Shown here in pieces: positions 22,940 to 30,882 of a stretch of 30,882 nt of DNA. The translations under genes and the position numbers were made by a program. Position 1 is the stretch's first letter. Each line of letters opens with the position of its first letter. The DNA is from CAZZBM01 sp964652255 (GTDB lineage: Bacteria; Bdellovibrionota; Bacteriovoracia; Bacteriovoracales; CAZZBM01): contig CAZZBM010000003.1 of NCBI GenBank assembly GCA_964652255.1, positions 1-30,882 on the forward strand, read 5' to 3'. The notes below the pieces were generated by a model that was given only the letters and a program-made list of their open reading frames with translations, had not been told where the DNA came from and made no database searches.

Positions 22940-24259
22940 ATGAGTTTTCTAATTTATTTATGTTCTAACCTCTCTGATAGTCTTCCCGTCTTGCATGAAG
23001 GAAGAGTTAAACCTTTTCTTACTTTAGCTCAAGAATCTTTTGATCAATTGAGCTTAAAAAATAATCAAAAAGAAAGTTTTTGCCTTCTTTCTTTTTCTAG
23101 CTATGGACTAGAAATTCCAAAATTAACCATTAAAGATCCCTCCTTTAAAAAATTATTTAATAAAGATATTGTTTCTTATGAAGAACTTCTTCTTAAAAAG
23201 GATCAAATTTCTTCTCAATATTTAAAAAAAATTGATCTTTACTTACAAATCAAAGAAGGAGATTTTTTTTCTCTTTTTAAAGAAAAAAAATTTGTTCTCT
23301 TTAGAGACTTTCTTCAAGAAGAAGAACTTAAAAATCAACAATTACAAGATTTTTTCATCAAAAGTGAAAAAGAGTATAAAAAAAAGTATGGATCCTTTTT
23401 TCTAAATATAGAAGTTCTTTTTCTTAAATTAAAATCTCTATTTTTATCTTTTTTTATGACTCTTCTAGCTATTCTTCTTTTTTTTACTCTCAAAAAATAT
23501 TATTCTTTCTTTTTTTACATTTCTTTTTTTCTCATCTTACTCACTATCACATTTAGAGTCATCATAGGTTTAAGAGGTCCTGTCACTAACATGTATGAAA
23601 CTCTTCTCTTCTCTTCTTTTACAGCATTTCTCTTTTCTCTTTTCTTAAAAAAAGATCTCTTTAAATTAAGTGCTCTTATCTATACTTTGTTAGCCTTAGG
23701 CTTTCTTCTTTTTGCTGATAAAATGGTTTCACATGAAATTCATCCTCTTGTTCCAGTCCTTAGAAACAACTTCTGGCTCTCTACCCATGTCACTACTGTT
23801 GTAAGTTCTTATGGAGCTTTTGCTCTTGCTTGGATTCTAGCTCATTACTATTTAATAAAAAAAGATTTCTCTCAAGAAGCTGAAAAAAACCTTCATTTTC
23901 TTCTTTTTCTAGGATCTGCACTTCTTTCTTTAGGCATCATCCTCGGTGCTATTTGGGCTGATCAAAGCTGGGGAAGATTTTGGGCATGGGACCCTAAAGA
24001 AACTTGGTCCTTAATTGTTCTTCTTTTCTACATTGCTATTCTTCATGCTAAAGCCTCAAAACTTATCTCTCCCTTTCTTTTTATATTTTTAACAGCTACA
24101 GCTTTTTCTAGCGTTCTTATGGCTTGGTTTGGAGTTAATTATATTCTTGCTTCCGGTCTTCACTCCTATGGTTTCAGTGAAAACGGTTCTCTTTTTTTAA
24201 TCTCTACTTATTTTATTCAATTTGTATTATTATTTTTTCTGTGGAAACGCTCTTCTTAA
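22940..24259 (+). CDS. ccsA: CcsA, System II haem-handling membrane protein
   Basis: The 439-residue protein carries the tryptophan-rich haem (WWD) motif WADQSWGRFWAWDPKETW at 339-356. Around it are the expected histidines: H283 (STHV) and H408 (GLHSYGF) as periplasmic haem ligands and H369 (ILHA) as the membrane-channel ligand. The N-terminal LPVLHEGRVKP segment is typical of the long CcsA/CcsBA type, followed by a soluble part to about residue 165 and multiple membrane helices. Together with ResB (H82) all four conserved histidines are present, so the pair should be functional. I start at ATG 22940; a TTG at 22925 would add five residues. The next gene starts inside its last codons. Confidence 0.93.
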   Translation: MSFLIYLCSNLSDSLPVLHEGRVKPFLTLAQESFDQLSLKNNQKESFCLLSFSSYGLEIPKLTIKDPSFKKLFNKDIVSYEELLLKKDQISSQYLKKIDLYLQIKEGDFFSLFKEKKFVLFRDFLQEEELKNQQLQDFFIKSEKEYKKKYGSFFLNIEVLFLKLKSLFLSFFMTLLAILLFFTLKKYYSFFFYISFFLILLTITFRVIIGLRGPVTNMYETLLFSSFTAFLFSLFLKKDLFKLSALIYTLLALGFLLFADKMVSHEIHPLVPVLRNNFWLSTHVTTVVSSYGAFALAWILAHYYLIKKDFSQEAEKNLHFLLFLGSALLSLGIILGAIWADQSWGRFWAWDPKETWSLIVLLFYIAILHAKASKLISPFLFIFLTATAFSSVLMAWFGVNYILASGLHSYGFSENGSLFLISTYFIQFVLLFFLWKRSS

Positions 24260-25626
24260 TTTTTTTTTTCATCTTTTCTTGTTCCCCACAAGAATCAAAT
24301 AAAAAAATATTAAGAACAATCCTTTCTGAAAAAGTTACTCATTTTGATCCAAGATTTCAGCAAAATAATCTCACTAGTTTTATATTTGAAGATCTTCTTT
24401 ATTGTAAGTTAGTCAATTTTAATGAAAACAATGAGCTCATTCTAGAACTAGCTGAAAAGTTAACTTGGCTCAATGAAAAATCTTTAAAAATCACCTTAAA
24501 GAAAAACTTTTTTTTTGAAGATCAAGCTGTCACCAGCCATGATGTAGCTTATACTTATAATCAACTTAAAAACAATCTTACCATACCTAGAAATTATTTT
24601 TTTCAAAAAATAAAAGAAATTAAAATTCTGGATAATAATACTCTCATTTTTAATCTTGAAGATAAAATTCCTTATTTTGAAGCTAGTCTTGTTATAGGAA
24701 TTATTCCCTCTTCTTCACCTTCAACAAAAGTAAAATCTTTTATAAAAACCTGTGGATCTTTTCAGTTAGTAGAATCCTCCTATCGCCATATTCTTTTAAA
24801 GAGAAAAAAAGATAATCTCCTTATTCATTTCTCTCTTGTACAAGATGATCAAATTAAATTTCTAAAATTTCTAAGAGGAGATTTTGATTTTACCATTAAT
24901 GCCTTCAACCCTGAACTCACTCGTGAAATCCTACACAGAAATTCTTCCTTAAAAAAAATAGAAAAAATTTCTTCCTCAACAACTTATCTAGCTTTTAATT
25001 TTAGAAAAAATATCTCCCTAGAACAAAGACAATTTATTTATTCTCTAATCCCTTATAATACTATTATTAACCATCTTCTTAAAGATAACGTCAGCTTAGC
25101 TCAAAGTTTACTTCCTTTTTACTATAAAGAATTTAAAAGTTTTAACAAAAAAAATATTTTTTCAAAACCTATTTTTAATCAACCCTTAACACTACTCACG
25201 ACTCAATCAGAAAATGTCTTAAAAATTATTCCACTTTTACAACAAGTTTTTCACCAAAATCATATTCCTATTCATATTGAATCCTATGAATGGTCTGTTT
25301 ATTTAAAGAAAATTCTAAACAATGAAGCTGATCTTTATATTGGAAGTGTAGTAGGTTTTAAAACTCTTGATATTTTTCAATATCTTTTTCACTCAAAGTC
25401 TATTCCTCCAAAAGGCATGAATAGAAACTATTATCAAAATCCTATACTTGATGAAGCTCTTAATAAAAATAATTATTCTCTTGCTCAAAAAATTCTTCAT
25501 GAAGATCTTCCTATGATTTTTTTATGGCATGAAAATTATACTTTACTTTATAAACAACATTTAAAAAATATTAAACTCTATGCCGATGGCCGACTTTCTT
25601 TTTTAAAGGAGATTATCCTTGATTAA
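24241..25626 (+). CDS. family 5 solute-binding lipoprotein of a peptide ABC transporter
   Basis: The 461-residue protein follows the DppA/OppA layout: an N-terminal lobe with LEL-AEKLTW and LKITLKKNFFFEDQAVTSHDVAYTY split across the typical 'fuel' motif (kept here in parts: LKITLKKNF and VTSHDVAYTY), a middle lobe with TTYLAFNFRK, and a C-terminal DLYIGSVVGF region. The leader ends FIFSC, making Cys14 a plausible lipidation site, so it is probably a lipoprotein. Start is GTG at 24241 inside the ccsA end (19-base overlap), implying translational coupling. The permeases follow directly. Ligand is probably a peptide, perhaps a muropeptide given anmK in the same run; ligand is inference. Confidence 0.85.
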   Translation: METLFLIFFFIFSCSPQESNKKILRTILSEKVTHFDPRFQQNNLTSFIFEDLLYCKLVNFNENNELILELAEKLTWLNEKSLKITLKKNFFFEDQAVTSHDVAYTYNQLKNNLTIPRNYFFQKIKEIKILDNNTLIFNLEDKIPYFEASLVIGIIPSSSPSTKVKSFIKTCGSFQLVESSYRHILLKRKKDNLLIHFSLVQDDQIKFLKFLRGDFDFTINAFNPELTREILHRNSSLKKIEKISSSTTYLAFNFRKNISLEQRQFIYSLIPYNTIINHLLKDNVSLAQSLLPFYYKEFKSFNKKNIFSKPIFNQPLTLLTTQSENVLKIIPLLQQVFHQNHIPIHIESYEWSVYLKKILNNEADLYIGSVVGFKTLDIFQYLFHSKSIPPKGMNRNYYQNPILDEALNKNNYSLAQKILHEDLPMIFLWHENYTLLYKQHLKNIKLYADGRLSFLKEIILD

Positions 25627-26488
25627 GCATTTTTTTAGTTTTATTCTTTTAGTTCTTTTCTTTAATTACCTTCTTTATCTTATTCCAGGAGATCAAGTAG
25701 ATTTTCTCATGGGATCTTTTTCTGAAGAAGAAAAAGATTTTCTCAGAAGTACTCTTCACCTTAAAAAAGATTATTGGTTTCAATTAAAAAATTTCTCTCA
25801 AAGTCTCTTAACTTTTAACTTTGGAATATCCGAAATAAAACAAGAATCTATCAATGCTCTTATCTGGCAACATTTTAAAACTAATTTTTATCTTTTCTTA
25901 GCTCTTTTTACTTCTACTATTTTAATAGGTTCTTTTTTTCTTTGGCTTTTTGTTACTTATAAAAAAAACTTTTTTATTCAAAAAATAAAAAATATTTATT
26001 TTTATTTTACAACAATTCCAGCTTTTCTATTAGCTCCACTCTTTATCTATTTTCTTTGCTATAAATGGTCAATTTTTTCTTTGGGTGGTAGCATTTTTTT
26101 ACCCACCCTTCCTCTTACCATTACTTTTTCAGCTTATTTTGTCTCTATGGTTTTAAAAGATTTAGAAGCAGAAAGAAAAAAAGATTATTATAAATTTCAT
26201 CAAGGAGTAGGAATTTTTGGTAAAAATCTTTTTTTCCTTCTGCTAAAAAACATTAGCGTTCGAATGATTAATATTTTAACCTTACAATCCTTATCAGTAC
26301 TTACTGGCCTTGCTGTTATTGAAAAAATCTTCGATATTCCAGGCTTAGGACTTCTTCTTCTTGAAGCTTTAAACACAAGAGATTTTCCACTTCTTCAAGC
26401 TTGTCTTATTTTTAATCTTATTTTTATTTATTTTTTATTAGGAGTGAGCCATGTTATTCAAAAAAACCTTCATCCTGAATTTAAGTAA
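25619..26488 (+). CDS. DppB-like peptide ABC transporter permease
   Basis: The C-terminal signature is clear: GLAVIEKIFDIPGLGLLLLE followed by ALNTRDFPLLQA, corresponding to the E-xxF-xxPGxG...RDxP block of DppB/OppB. About six membrane helices are visible, with N-terminal LIPGDQVDFLMG matching the usual PGDP stretch. At 289 residues it is slightly short for the family (about 305-340). Start is TTG with AAAGGAG about seven bases upstream. It overlaps the binding-protein gene by eight bases and the next permease by 38. It should form the membrane channel with the following gene. No ATPase is encoded nearby. Confidence 0.88.
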   Translation: MIKHFFSFILLVLFFNYLLYLIPGDQVDFLMGSFSEEEKDFLRSTLHLKKDYWFQLKNFSQSLLTFNFGISEIKQESINALIWQHFKTNFYLFLALFTSTILIGSFFLWLFVTYKKNFFIQKIKNIYFYFTTIPAFLLAPLFIYFLCYKWSIFSLGGSIFLPTLPLTITFSAYFVSMVLKDLEAERKKDYYKFHQGVGIFGKNLFFLLLKNISVRMINILTLQSLSVLTGLAVIEKIFDIPGLGLLLLEALNTRDFPLLQACLIFNLIFIYFLLGVSHVIQKNLHPEFK

Positions 26489-27188
26489 AATTTTTATTCT
26501 TTTTTTTCCCTTGTTTTTAACAACTCCTTTGATTGCACCTGAAAAAAAGCTTTTACAACCCTCTTTAATTTTTTTTTTAGGAACCAATAGTTTTGGTCAA
26601 AGCCTTCTTCCTCTTCTGTTGAAATCAATTGCTTTTAGTTCTCTTTTAAGCTTTATCTCCGTTGTAGGAGTTTTACTCTTTACTTTTTTTCTTATCTATC
26701 TTAGCCTTTGGTTTAAAAAATTAACCAATTTTTTATTTCAAACAAGTTTACTTGTTCCTAATCAAATTTTTAATCTTCTTCTTCTTGTTTTTTTTAAACC
26801 CAGTGTCTTGAATTTCATTATTATTTTTATTTTCTCTTCTTGGACTTCTCTTTACAAAATCATGCTGCCTGAATTTGAACTCATTCAAAAAAAACCATTC
26901 TATCTTAATGGTGTCATTCTTGGGGCTTCCTCTTTAAGGCTTTTTATTTTTTACTTTCTTCCTCAATTACAAAATCTTTTAAAAATGCAATTTGTTTTTC
27001 TTTTTATGGCTTCTATTATTCAACAAAGTGCCTTAGGTTTTTTAGGCTTAAGCCCAGGCAACTATCCTTCTTTGGGGATGATTATCAACGAAGGAAGATC
27101 TGTTTTTTTATTTGCCCCTTGGATTCTTTTTAGCTCTCTTGGATCTTTTCTTTTTTTAGTTTATTATTCAAAGAGAATCTTTTTATGA
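26451..27188 (+). CDS. DppC-like peptide ABC transporter permease
   Basis: GTNSFGQSLLPLLLKSIAFS matches the GTDxxGRDxxSRLLxG(A/S)RxS start of DppC/OppC, with the second Asp and the Arg lost. The cytoplasmic coupling loop (EAA) is recognisable as GVILGASSLRLFIFYFLP, and the end has GFLGLSPGNYPSLGMIINE then APW. The length (245 residues) is clearly below the usual 280-300, mainly at the N-terminus, and sequence drift is stronger than in the DppB partner. It overlaps the upstream gene by 38 bases and shares ATGA with anmK. It may still be functional; loss of conserved residues is notable. Confidence 0.8.
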   Translation: MLFKKTFILNLSKIFILFFPLFLTTPLIAPEKKLLQPSLIFFLGTNSFGQSLLPLLLKSIAFSSLLSFISVVGVLLFTFFLIYLSLWFKKLTNFLFQTSLLVPNQIFNLLLLVFFKPSVLNFIIIFIFSSWTSLYKIMLPEFELIQKKPFYLNGVILGASSLRLFIFYFLPQLQNLLKMQFVFLFMASIIQQSALGFLGLSPGNYPSLGMIINEGRSVFLFAPWILFSSLGSFLFLVYYSKRIFL

Positions 27189-28204
27189 TTGTTCTTGGAA
27201 CCATGTCTGGAACTTCTTTAGATGGGCTTGACCTTATTGCTGTAAAATTTTCTTTTAAAAAAAAAATTGATTATACAATTTTAAAAACTCATTATATTCC
27301 TTATGATCAAAAAATAAAAAAACAACTCAGTGAAACTCTAACTTTAAACTTTAAAGATCTTTGGTCTTTACACCTTCAATATGGATCTTATCTCGGGAAA
27401 AAAATCGCCTCTTTTATAAAAAAAAATCACCTTAATATTGATCTCATCGTCTCCCCTGGTCAAACTATTTTTCATGACCCACCTTCTACTTTTCAACTTG
27501 GTCATGGAGCTTTTATTGTTGAGGAAACAAAAATTACAACTCTCACAGATTTAAGAAGCAGTGATCTTGCTGCTCAAGGTCAAGGAGCTCCTATTATACC
27601 CCTAGTTGATGAACTTTTATTTTCTTCCTATGATTTTCGACTAAATTTAGGAGGAATTTGTAATATCTCTACAAAAGATCTAGGTTGTGATCTTACTTCT
27701 TGTAACGGTCTTCTTAATACTCTTTCGCAAAAATTAAATTATTCTTATGATCCAGAAGGATCTTTAGCCAGACAAGGAAAACTTCTCCAAACTGACTTAA
27801 AAAAGATGAACAATCTTTCTTTTTTTAAAAAAAAGCCACCTAAATCACTTGATGCTTCTTTCAAAAATCAACTCTTAAAACAATTAAAAGGCTCAACTTT
27901 AGATCAATTAAGAACTTGCATTGAACATATTGCTGATCAAATTGCTTTTTTTACAAAAAAGTATCCTAAGAAAAAAACTCTTTTTATTACAGGTGGCGGA
28001 GCTTTTAACAAATTTCTCATAGAAAGAATTACCTTAAAAACTCAACTTAAAATTATTTTACCCTCTGCTGAAATCATTAATTACAAAGAAGCCTTAGGGA
28101 TGGCTCTTTTAGGAGCTTTAAGAGTAAGAAATATTTCCAATTCTTTAAAAAAATTCACAGGAGCTCAAAGAGATTGTAAGAATGGAAGTCTTTATATTTA
28201 TTAA
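27185..28204 (+). CDS. anmK: anhydro-N-acetylmuramic acid kinase
   Basis: AnmK cleaves and phosphorylates anhydro-MurNAc to MurNAc-6-phosphate in peptidoglycan recycling. Hallmarks are the N-terminal GTMSGTSLDGLD (5-16), QGQGAPIIPLVDE (131-143), NLGGICNIS (154-162), PKS (219-221) with the expected spacing, and TGGGAFNKFL (269-278). The catalytic Asp is D169; its usual DTGPGN is DLTSCN here, a form closer to that seen in Bacteroidota-type enzymes. The HGQT motif is PGQT (91-94). At 339 residues it is shorter than the usual about 370. It shares ATGA with the dppC-like gene, which ties it to the peptide importer. The product is cytoplasmic. Confidence 0.9.
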   Translation: MIVLGTMSGTSLDGLDLIAVKFSFKKKIDYTILKTHYIPYDQKIKKQLSETLTLNFKDLWSLHLQYGSYLGKKIASFIKKNHLNIDLIVSPGQTIFHDPPSTFQLGHGAFIVEETKITTLTDLRSSDLAAQGQGAPIIPLVDELLFSSYDFRLNLGGICNISTKDLGCDLTSCNGLLNTLSQKLNYSYDPEGSLARQGKLLQTDLKKMNNLSFFKKKPPKSLDASFKNQLLKQLKGSTLDQLRTCIEHIADQIAFFTKKYPKKKTLFITGGGAFNKFLIERITLKTQLKIILPSAEIINYKEALGMALLGALRVRNISNSLKKFTGAQRDCKNGSLYIY

Positions 28205-28225
28205 ATATTTATTTACTATATATCA

Positions 28226-29605
28226 ATGAAAAAAATACTTCTCACAGGAACTAATGGTTATATTGGTAAAAATCTACTCCCTTTACTTCTTAAAAAGAAC
28301 TATTTTGTTTATTGCTGTGTAAGAAATAAAAAAAACATTCAAGAAATAGATATTCTTCACCCCTCTCTTGAAATTTTAGAAATAGATTTTTTAAAAGAAG
28401 AAAATCTTAAAAATATACCAAAAGATATTGATGCTGCTTATTATTTTCTTCATTCTTTAAAGGAAAAAGATTTTTATGAAAAAGAAGCTCTTCAAGCAAA
28501 AAACTTTTTAAAAAGTTTAGAAAAAGTAGAACAAATTATCTATCTTGGAGGTATTAGCAATGAAGAAGAAACTTCTCAGCATTTAGCCTCTAGAAAAAAT
28601 GTAGAAAAAATTCTTAAAACATCTCATAAACTTACGACTTTAAATGCTGGAATTATTCTAGGTAATGGAAGCGCTTCCTTTGAAATCATGAGAGATTTAG
28701 TAGAAAAGCTCCCTATTATGATTGCTCCTCAATGGATTTTAACTCCTACTTATCCTATTTCACTACATAATGTTTTAGATTTTTTAACAGGAGTTCTTTT
28801 TTTTAAAAAAACCTACAATCAAAGTTACGATATTTCTGGGCATGAAGAGACAAATTATAAAAATCTTCTCTTAACTTTAGCTAAATTCAGAAACCTAAAA
28901 AGAATCATTATCACTATTCCTTTCTTTAGCCCTAAACTTTCTTCTTATTGGCTTTATTTTATCACCTCTACTTCTTTTCAATTAGCTCAAAATCTTATTG
29001 ACAGTTTAAAAATTCCCATAAAACCTATTCCTAACACCTTAACCCAAGATTTAAACATAAAGCTCCTCAACCTTCATGAATCCTTTAATCTTTGTTTTCA
29101 ACCCACAGATTATTCTAGACTTTTATTTAATGAAAAAGATTTTACTAAACAAGATCTTATTAACTATATTCATGTGCCAACTCATGGTTGTTTTAAAGAT
29201 ATTCAAATAAGAACAATGACTAATGAGCTTTTAACTCTAGAAAATATTTTTAACTTAGGAAGTAAAAAAACTTGGTACGCCGAATCTCTTTGGCAAATAA
29301 GAGGTTTTATCGATAAAATTCTAGGAGGAGTAGGATTTAGAAAAGAAGCTAAAAAAATAAAAAAAGGTTCTAGTTTGAATTTTTGGAGAGTGATTGTTGC
29401 TAATAAAGAAGAAAAAAGACTTCTCCTTTACGCTGAAATGAAACTTCCAGGAGAAGCTTGGTTAGAATTTTTTATTAAAGATAATCAATATCATCAAATT
29501 GCCACTTTTAGACCAAAAGGACTTTCAGGAAGACTTTATTGGTATATTTTAACTCCTTTTCATTATATTATTTTCAGAGGTATGGCAAAAGATCTTTGTA
29601 TTTAA
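28226..29605 (+). CDS. NAD(P)-binding epimerase-type protein with DUF2867 domain
   Basis: The first about 290 residues are an atypical short-chain dehydrogenase fold with GTNGYIG (8-14) as dinucleotide-binding loop and IIYLGGISNEE as the later strand. The C-terminal part (about 310-455) matches DUF2867: LNFWRVIVANKEEKRLLLYA and EMKLPGEAWLEFFI are diagnostic, followed by GLSGRLYWYILTPFHYIIF, a possible membrane-associated end. Proteins of this type are widespread and their substrate is unknown. It starts 21 bases after anmK and is probably the last gene of the ccsA run. Its stop overlaps that of the opposing permease gene by four bases. Confidence 0.85.
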   Translation: MKKILLTGTNGYIGKNLLPLLLKKNYFVYCCVRNKKNIQEIDILHPSLEILEIDFLKEENLKNIPKDIDAAYYFLHSLKEKDFYEKEALQAKNFLKSLEKVEQIIYLGGISNEEETSQHLASRKNVEKILKTSHKLTTLNAGIILGNGSASFEIMRDLVEKLPIMIAPQWILTPTYPISLHNVLDFLTGVLFFKKTYNQSYDISGHEETNYKNLLLTLAKFRNLKRIIITIPFFSPKLSSYWLYFITSTSFQLAQNLIDSLKIPIKPIPNTLTQDLNIKLLNLHESFNLCFQPTDYSRLLFNEKDFTKQDLINYIHVPTHGCFKDIQIRTMTNELLTLENIFNLGSKKTWYAESLWQIRGFIDKILGGVGFRKEAKKIKKGSSLNFWRVIVANKEEKRLLLYAEMKLPGEAWLEFFIKDNQYHQIATFRPKGLSGRLYWYILTPFHYIIFRGMAKDLCI

Positions 29606-30669
29606 TTTGTTCTTTTTAATAAGTTTAATAAATTTTTCTTTTCTTTTTTAAAAGTAAAATAAACAAGATAAAAAAATGTCATAGAGATCATAAAAGGAAT
29701 AAAAAAAGAAAGATACAGAGCTTTCTCTTCAATTTTAATAGGAAATTTTCTAATCAAAGAATATTCTAGAGATTCTGGATCTTCTTTTAGATATTCTAAA
29801 AAAAATTTACCTAAAAAAAGCCCAAAGACAACCATAAAAGTAGTAAAAAAAAATCCAAATTCAGCTAATTTTTGATAAAGTTTTTTAAAAGATAAGCCCA
29901 GCACATGAAAAGTAACTAAATCTTTTTTTATACGATAGAAAAAGACGGCAAAAGAAAAACTAATAGAAAGAGCGATAATAAGACTCATACTTCCAAAGAG
30001 TATAATCATAACATTTTTTTCTAAAGCCAAAGCCCAAACTAATTCTGATTGTTGTTCTTCCCAGGTTAAATAAAGACCATTTTTAGGAATTTCTAGAGGT
30101 TTTTCAAAAAATCTATAAAGATAAGGACCTTCAATAAAGTTTTCTTCTAAAATTTTAGAAGAAATCCAGGAATGGGCAAAGTCTAATTGAGCAACCTGAG
30201 TATACACAACATCTGAAACATGTGTAGAAAAAAATCTAGGTAGATTAGGCAAGATAAAGTTTTTTAAATGAGGAACCAAAACTTGAATTTCATCATCATA
30301 ATGAATTTTTAATTGACGAGCCAATTCTGTCCCTAAAACTAATCCAGAAAAATCTTTTTGATCAAAAGTAAAATCATCTAAACCATGCAAAATAGAAGGT
30401 ACAATTTCATTTTTTTCTAATAAAACTTCTATCAGAGTTTCTCTTCTATGTCTTTCTTTAAATTTTAATTCTTCATAGCTTTCTAAAGTAGCTTCTCCTA
30501 AATAAGATTTAGATCTCTTAATAAGACCCTCTTGAAGTCCAGTCATCACTCCTTGTAAAACCAATAAAGCCATAGAAGAAATAATTAATCCAAAAGCTGA
30601 CAAAATAAGAAGATGTTGTCTTTGACGAGAAAAAAATATTTTTTTAATAAAAAATTTTATAAACAACAT
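29602..30669 (-). CDS. LolC/LolE-like ABC permease (FtsX/MacB superfamily)
   Basis: The 355-residue protein has the four-helix layout: one N-terminal helix (about 20-42), a periplasmic domain with VLGTELARQLKIHYDDEIQV, typical of MacB-PCD, and three C-terminal helices. ALEKNVMIILFGSMSLIIAL and the cytoplasmic KKDLVTFHVLGLSFKKLYQKLAEFG (shown here in parts: DLVTFHVLGLS, KLYQKLAEFG) match the FtsX block that contacts the ATPase. In Gram-negative bacteria LolC/E with LolD release lipoproteins from the inner membrane. No LolD gene is in the window; it could lie upstream. It is slightly shorter than LolC/E (about 400). The specific substrate is inferred, the superfamily is certain. Confidence 0.8.
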   Translation of the reverse strand: MLFIKFFIKKIFFSRQRQHLLILSAFGLIISSMALLVLQGVMTGLQEGLIKRSKSYLGEATLESYEELKFKERHRRETLIEVLLEKNEIVPSILHGLDDFTFDQKDFSGLVLGTELARQLKIHYDDEIQVLVPHLKNFILPNLPRFFSTHVSDVVYTQVAQLDFAHSWISSKILEENFIEGPYLYRFFEKPLEIPKNGLYLTWEEQQSELVWALALEKNVMIILFGSMSLIIALSISFSFAVFFYRIKKDLVTFHVLGLSFKKLYQKLAEFGFFFTTFMVVFGLFLGKFFLEYLKEDPESLEYSLIRKFPIKIEEKALYLSFFIPFMISMTFFYLVYFTFKKEKKNLLNLLKRTN

Positions 30670-30821
30670 TTTTATATCTTATAATCTAATCTCTAGTAAT
30701 TTGTACAATAAAAGCTGTATTAATCCAAATATCTTGCCTTTTTTTATCATTAAAATTTTATTAATCTATATAATGTCTATAACAAAAAAACTTCTTTAAA
30801 CCTATAAAATTTTATATTGAA

Positions 30822-30842
30822 TTATTATTTTTAAAATAATAA
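30822..30842. promoter_or_regulatory. 21-bp AT dyad directly before the last start codon
   Basis: TTATTATTTT and AAAATAATAA are exact reverse complements around a single T. The dyad ends one base before the ATG at 30844. It could be an operator or an mRNA structure that hides the start codon, but such A/T dyads also arise by chance in this composition. Confidence 0.25.
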
Positions 30843-30843
30843 C

Positions 30844-30882
30844 ATGAAAATCATGACTCATTTCATCAAATTCTCTTTTCTT
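30844..30882 (+). CDS. start of a probable secreted protein, cut by the window end
   Basis: The last 39 bases encode MKIMTHFIKFSFL, which resembles the beginning of a signal peptide. There is no visible Shine-Dalgarno element. The gene would be divergent from the LolC/E-like gene, with 174 bases between them for both promoters. Too little is present to say more. Confidence 0.35.
   Translation, partial: MKIMTHFIKFSFL

Noticed and set aside
1..30882. CRISPR array, tRNA, rRNA, transposase or phage genes
   Set aside because: No regularly spaced repeats, cloverleaf-type sequence, rRNA segment or matching protein motif was found on reading both strands.

Overview
The window is a very AT-rich bacterial chromosome segment from a Gram-negative organism. 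The envelope evidence is lipoprotein signals, a LolC/E-type permease, a periplasmic M23 peptidase and cytochrome c maturation by System II. Shine-Dalgarno-like AGGAG/AAGGA boxes precede several genes, including ones starting with GTG or TTG. The phylum is not settled. Frequent Gln directly after predicted signal-peptidase sites, and a Bacteroidota-like AnmK signature, point one way. The Shine-Dalgarno boxes, the Dpp-type importer and the separate ResB and CcsA proteins fit a Bdellovibrionota/Oligoflexia-like bacterium better. The lineage is inference.

Left and centre (1-18900) form an accessory region dominated by secreted or membrane-anchored proteins that I cannot assign to a family. They are a 5'-truncated lipoprotein, a divergent pair of paralogues (718-1650 and 1856-2914), a minus-strand run of four (2986-6783), a minus-strand run of three (9975-12208) and a minus-strand run of three (13033-17844). 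The last run includes a large Ig-like lipoprotein and a protein carrying two in-frame tandem duplications. Scattered among them are a DUF4143-type AAA ATPase with its own promoter and operator-like dyad, a broken leucine-rich-repeat (LRR) gene, a small cytochrome c, two helical or unknown proteins, and an M23 endopeptidase that follows its own strong terminator.

The right side (18976-30669) is more conventional. resB and ccsA encode the two halves of the System II haem-lyase. They are separated by a large Ig-like secreted protein and a second decayed LRR gene. ccsA starts a tightly overlapping run: ccsA, an oligopeptide-binding lipoprotein, dppB-like and dppC-like permeases, anmK (anhydro-MurNAc kinase), then an NAD(P)-binding DUF2867 protein. 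Linking peptide import to anhydro-muropeptide metabolism suggests cell-wall recycling or scavenging, but no transporter ATPase is present. A LolC/E-like permease is read toward this run, and another secreted protein begins at the right edge.

Recurring signs are convergent genes that abut or overlap, AT-only palindromes beside genes, and single-base lesions (in-frame TAA/TAG, an ATA where a start is needed) in otherwise coding-like frames. No tRNA, rRNA, CRISPR array, transposase or phage structural gene was seen.
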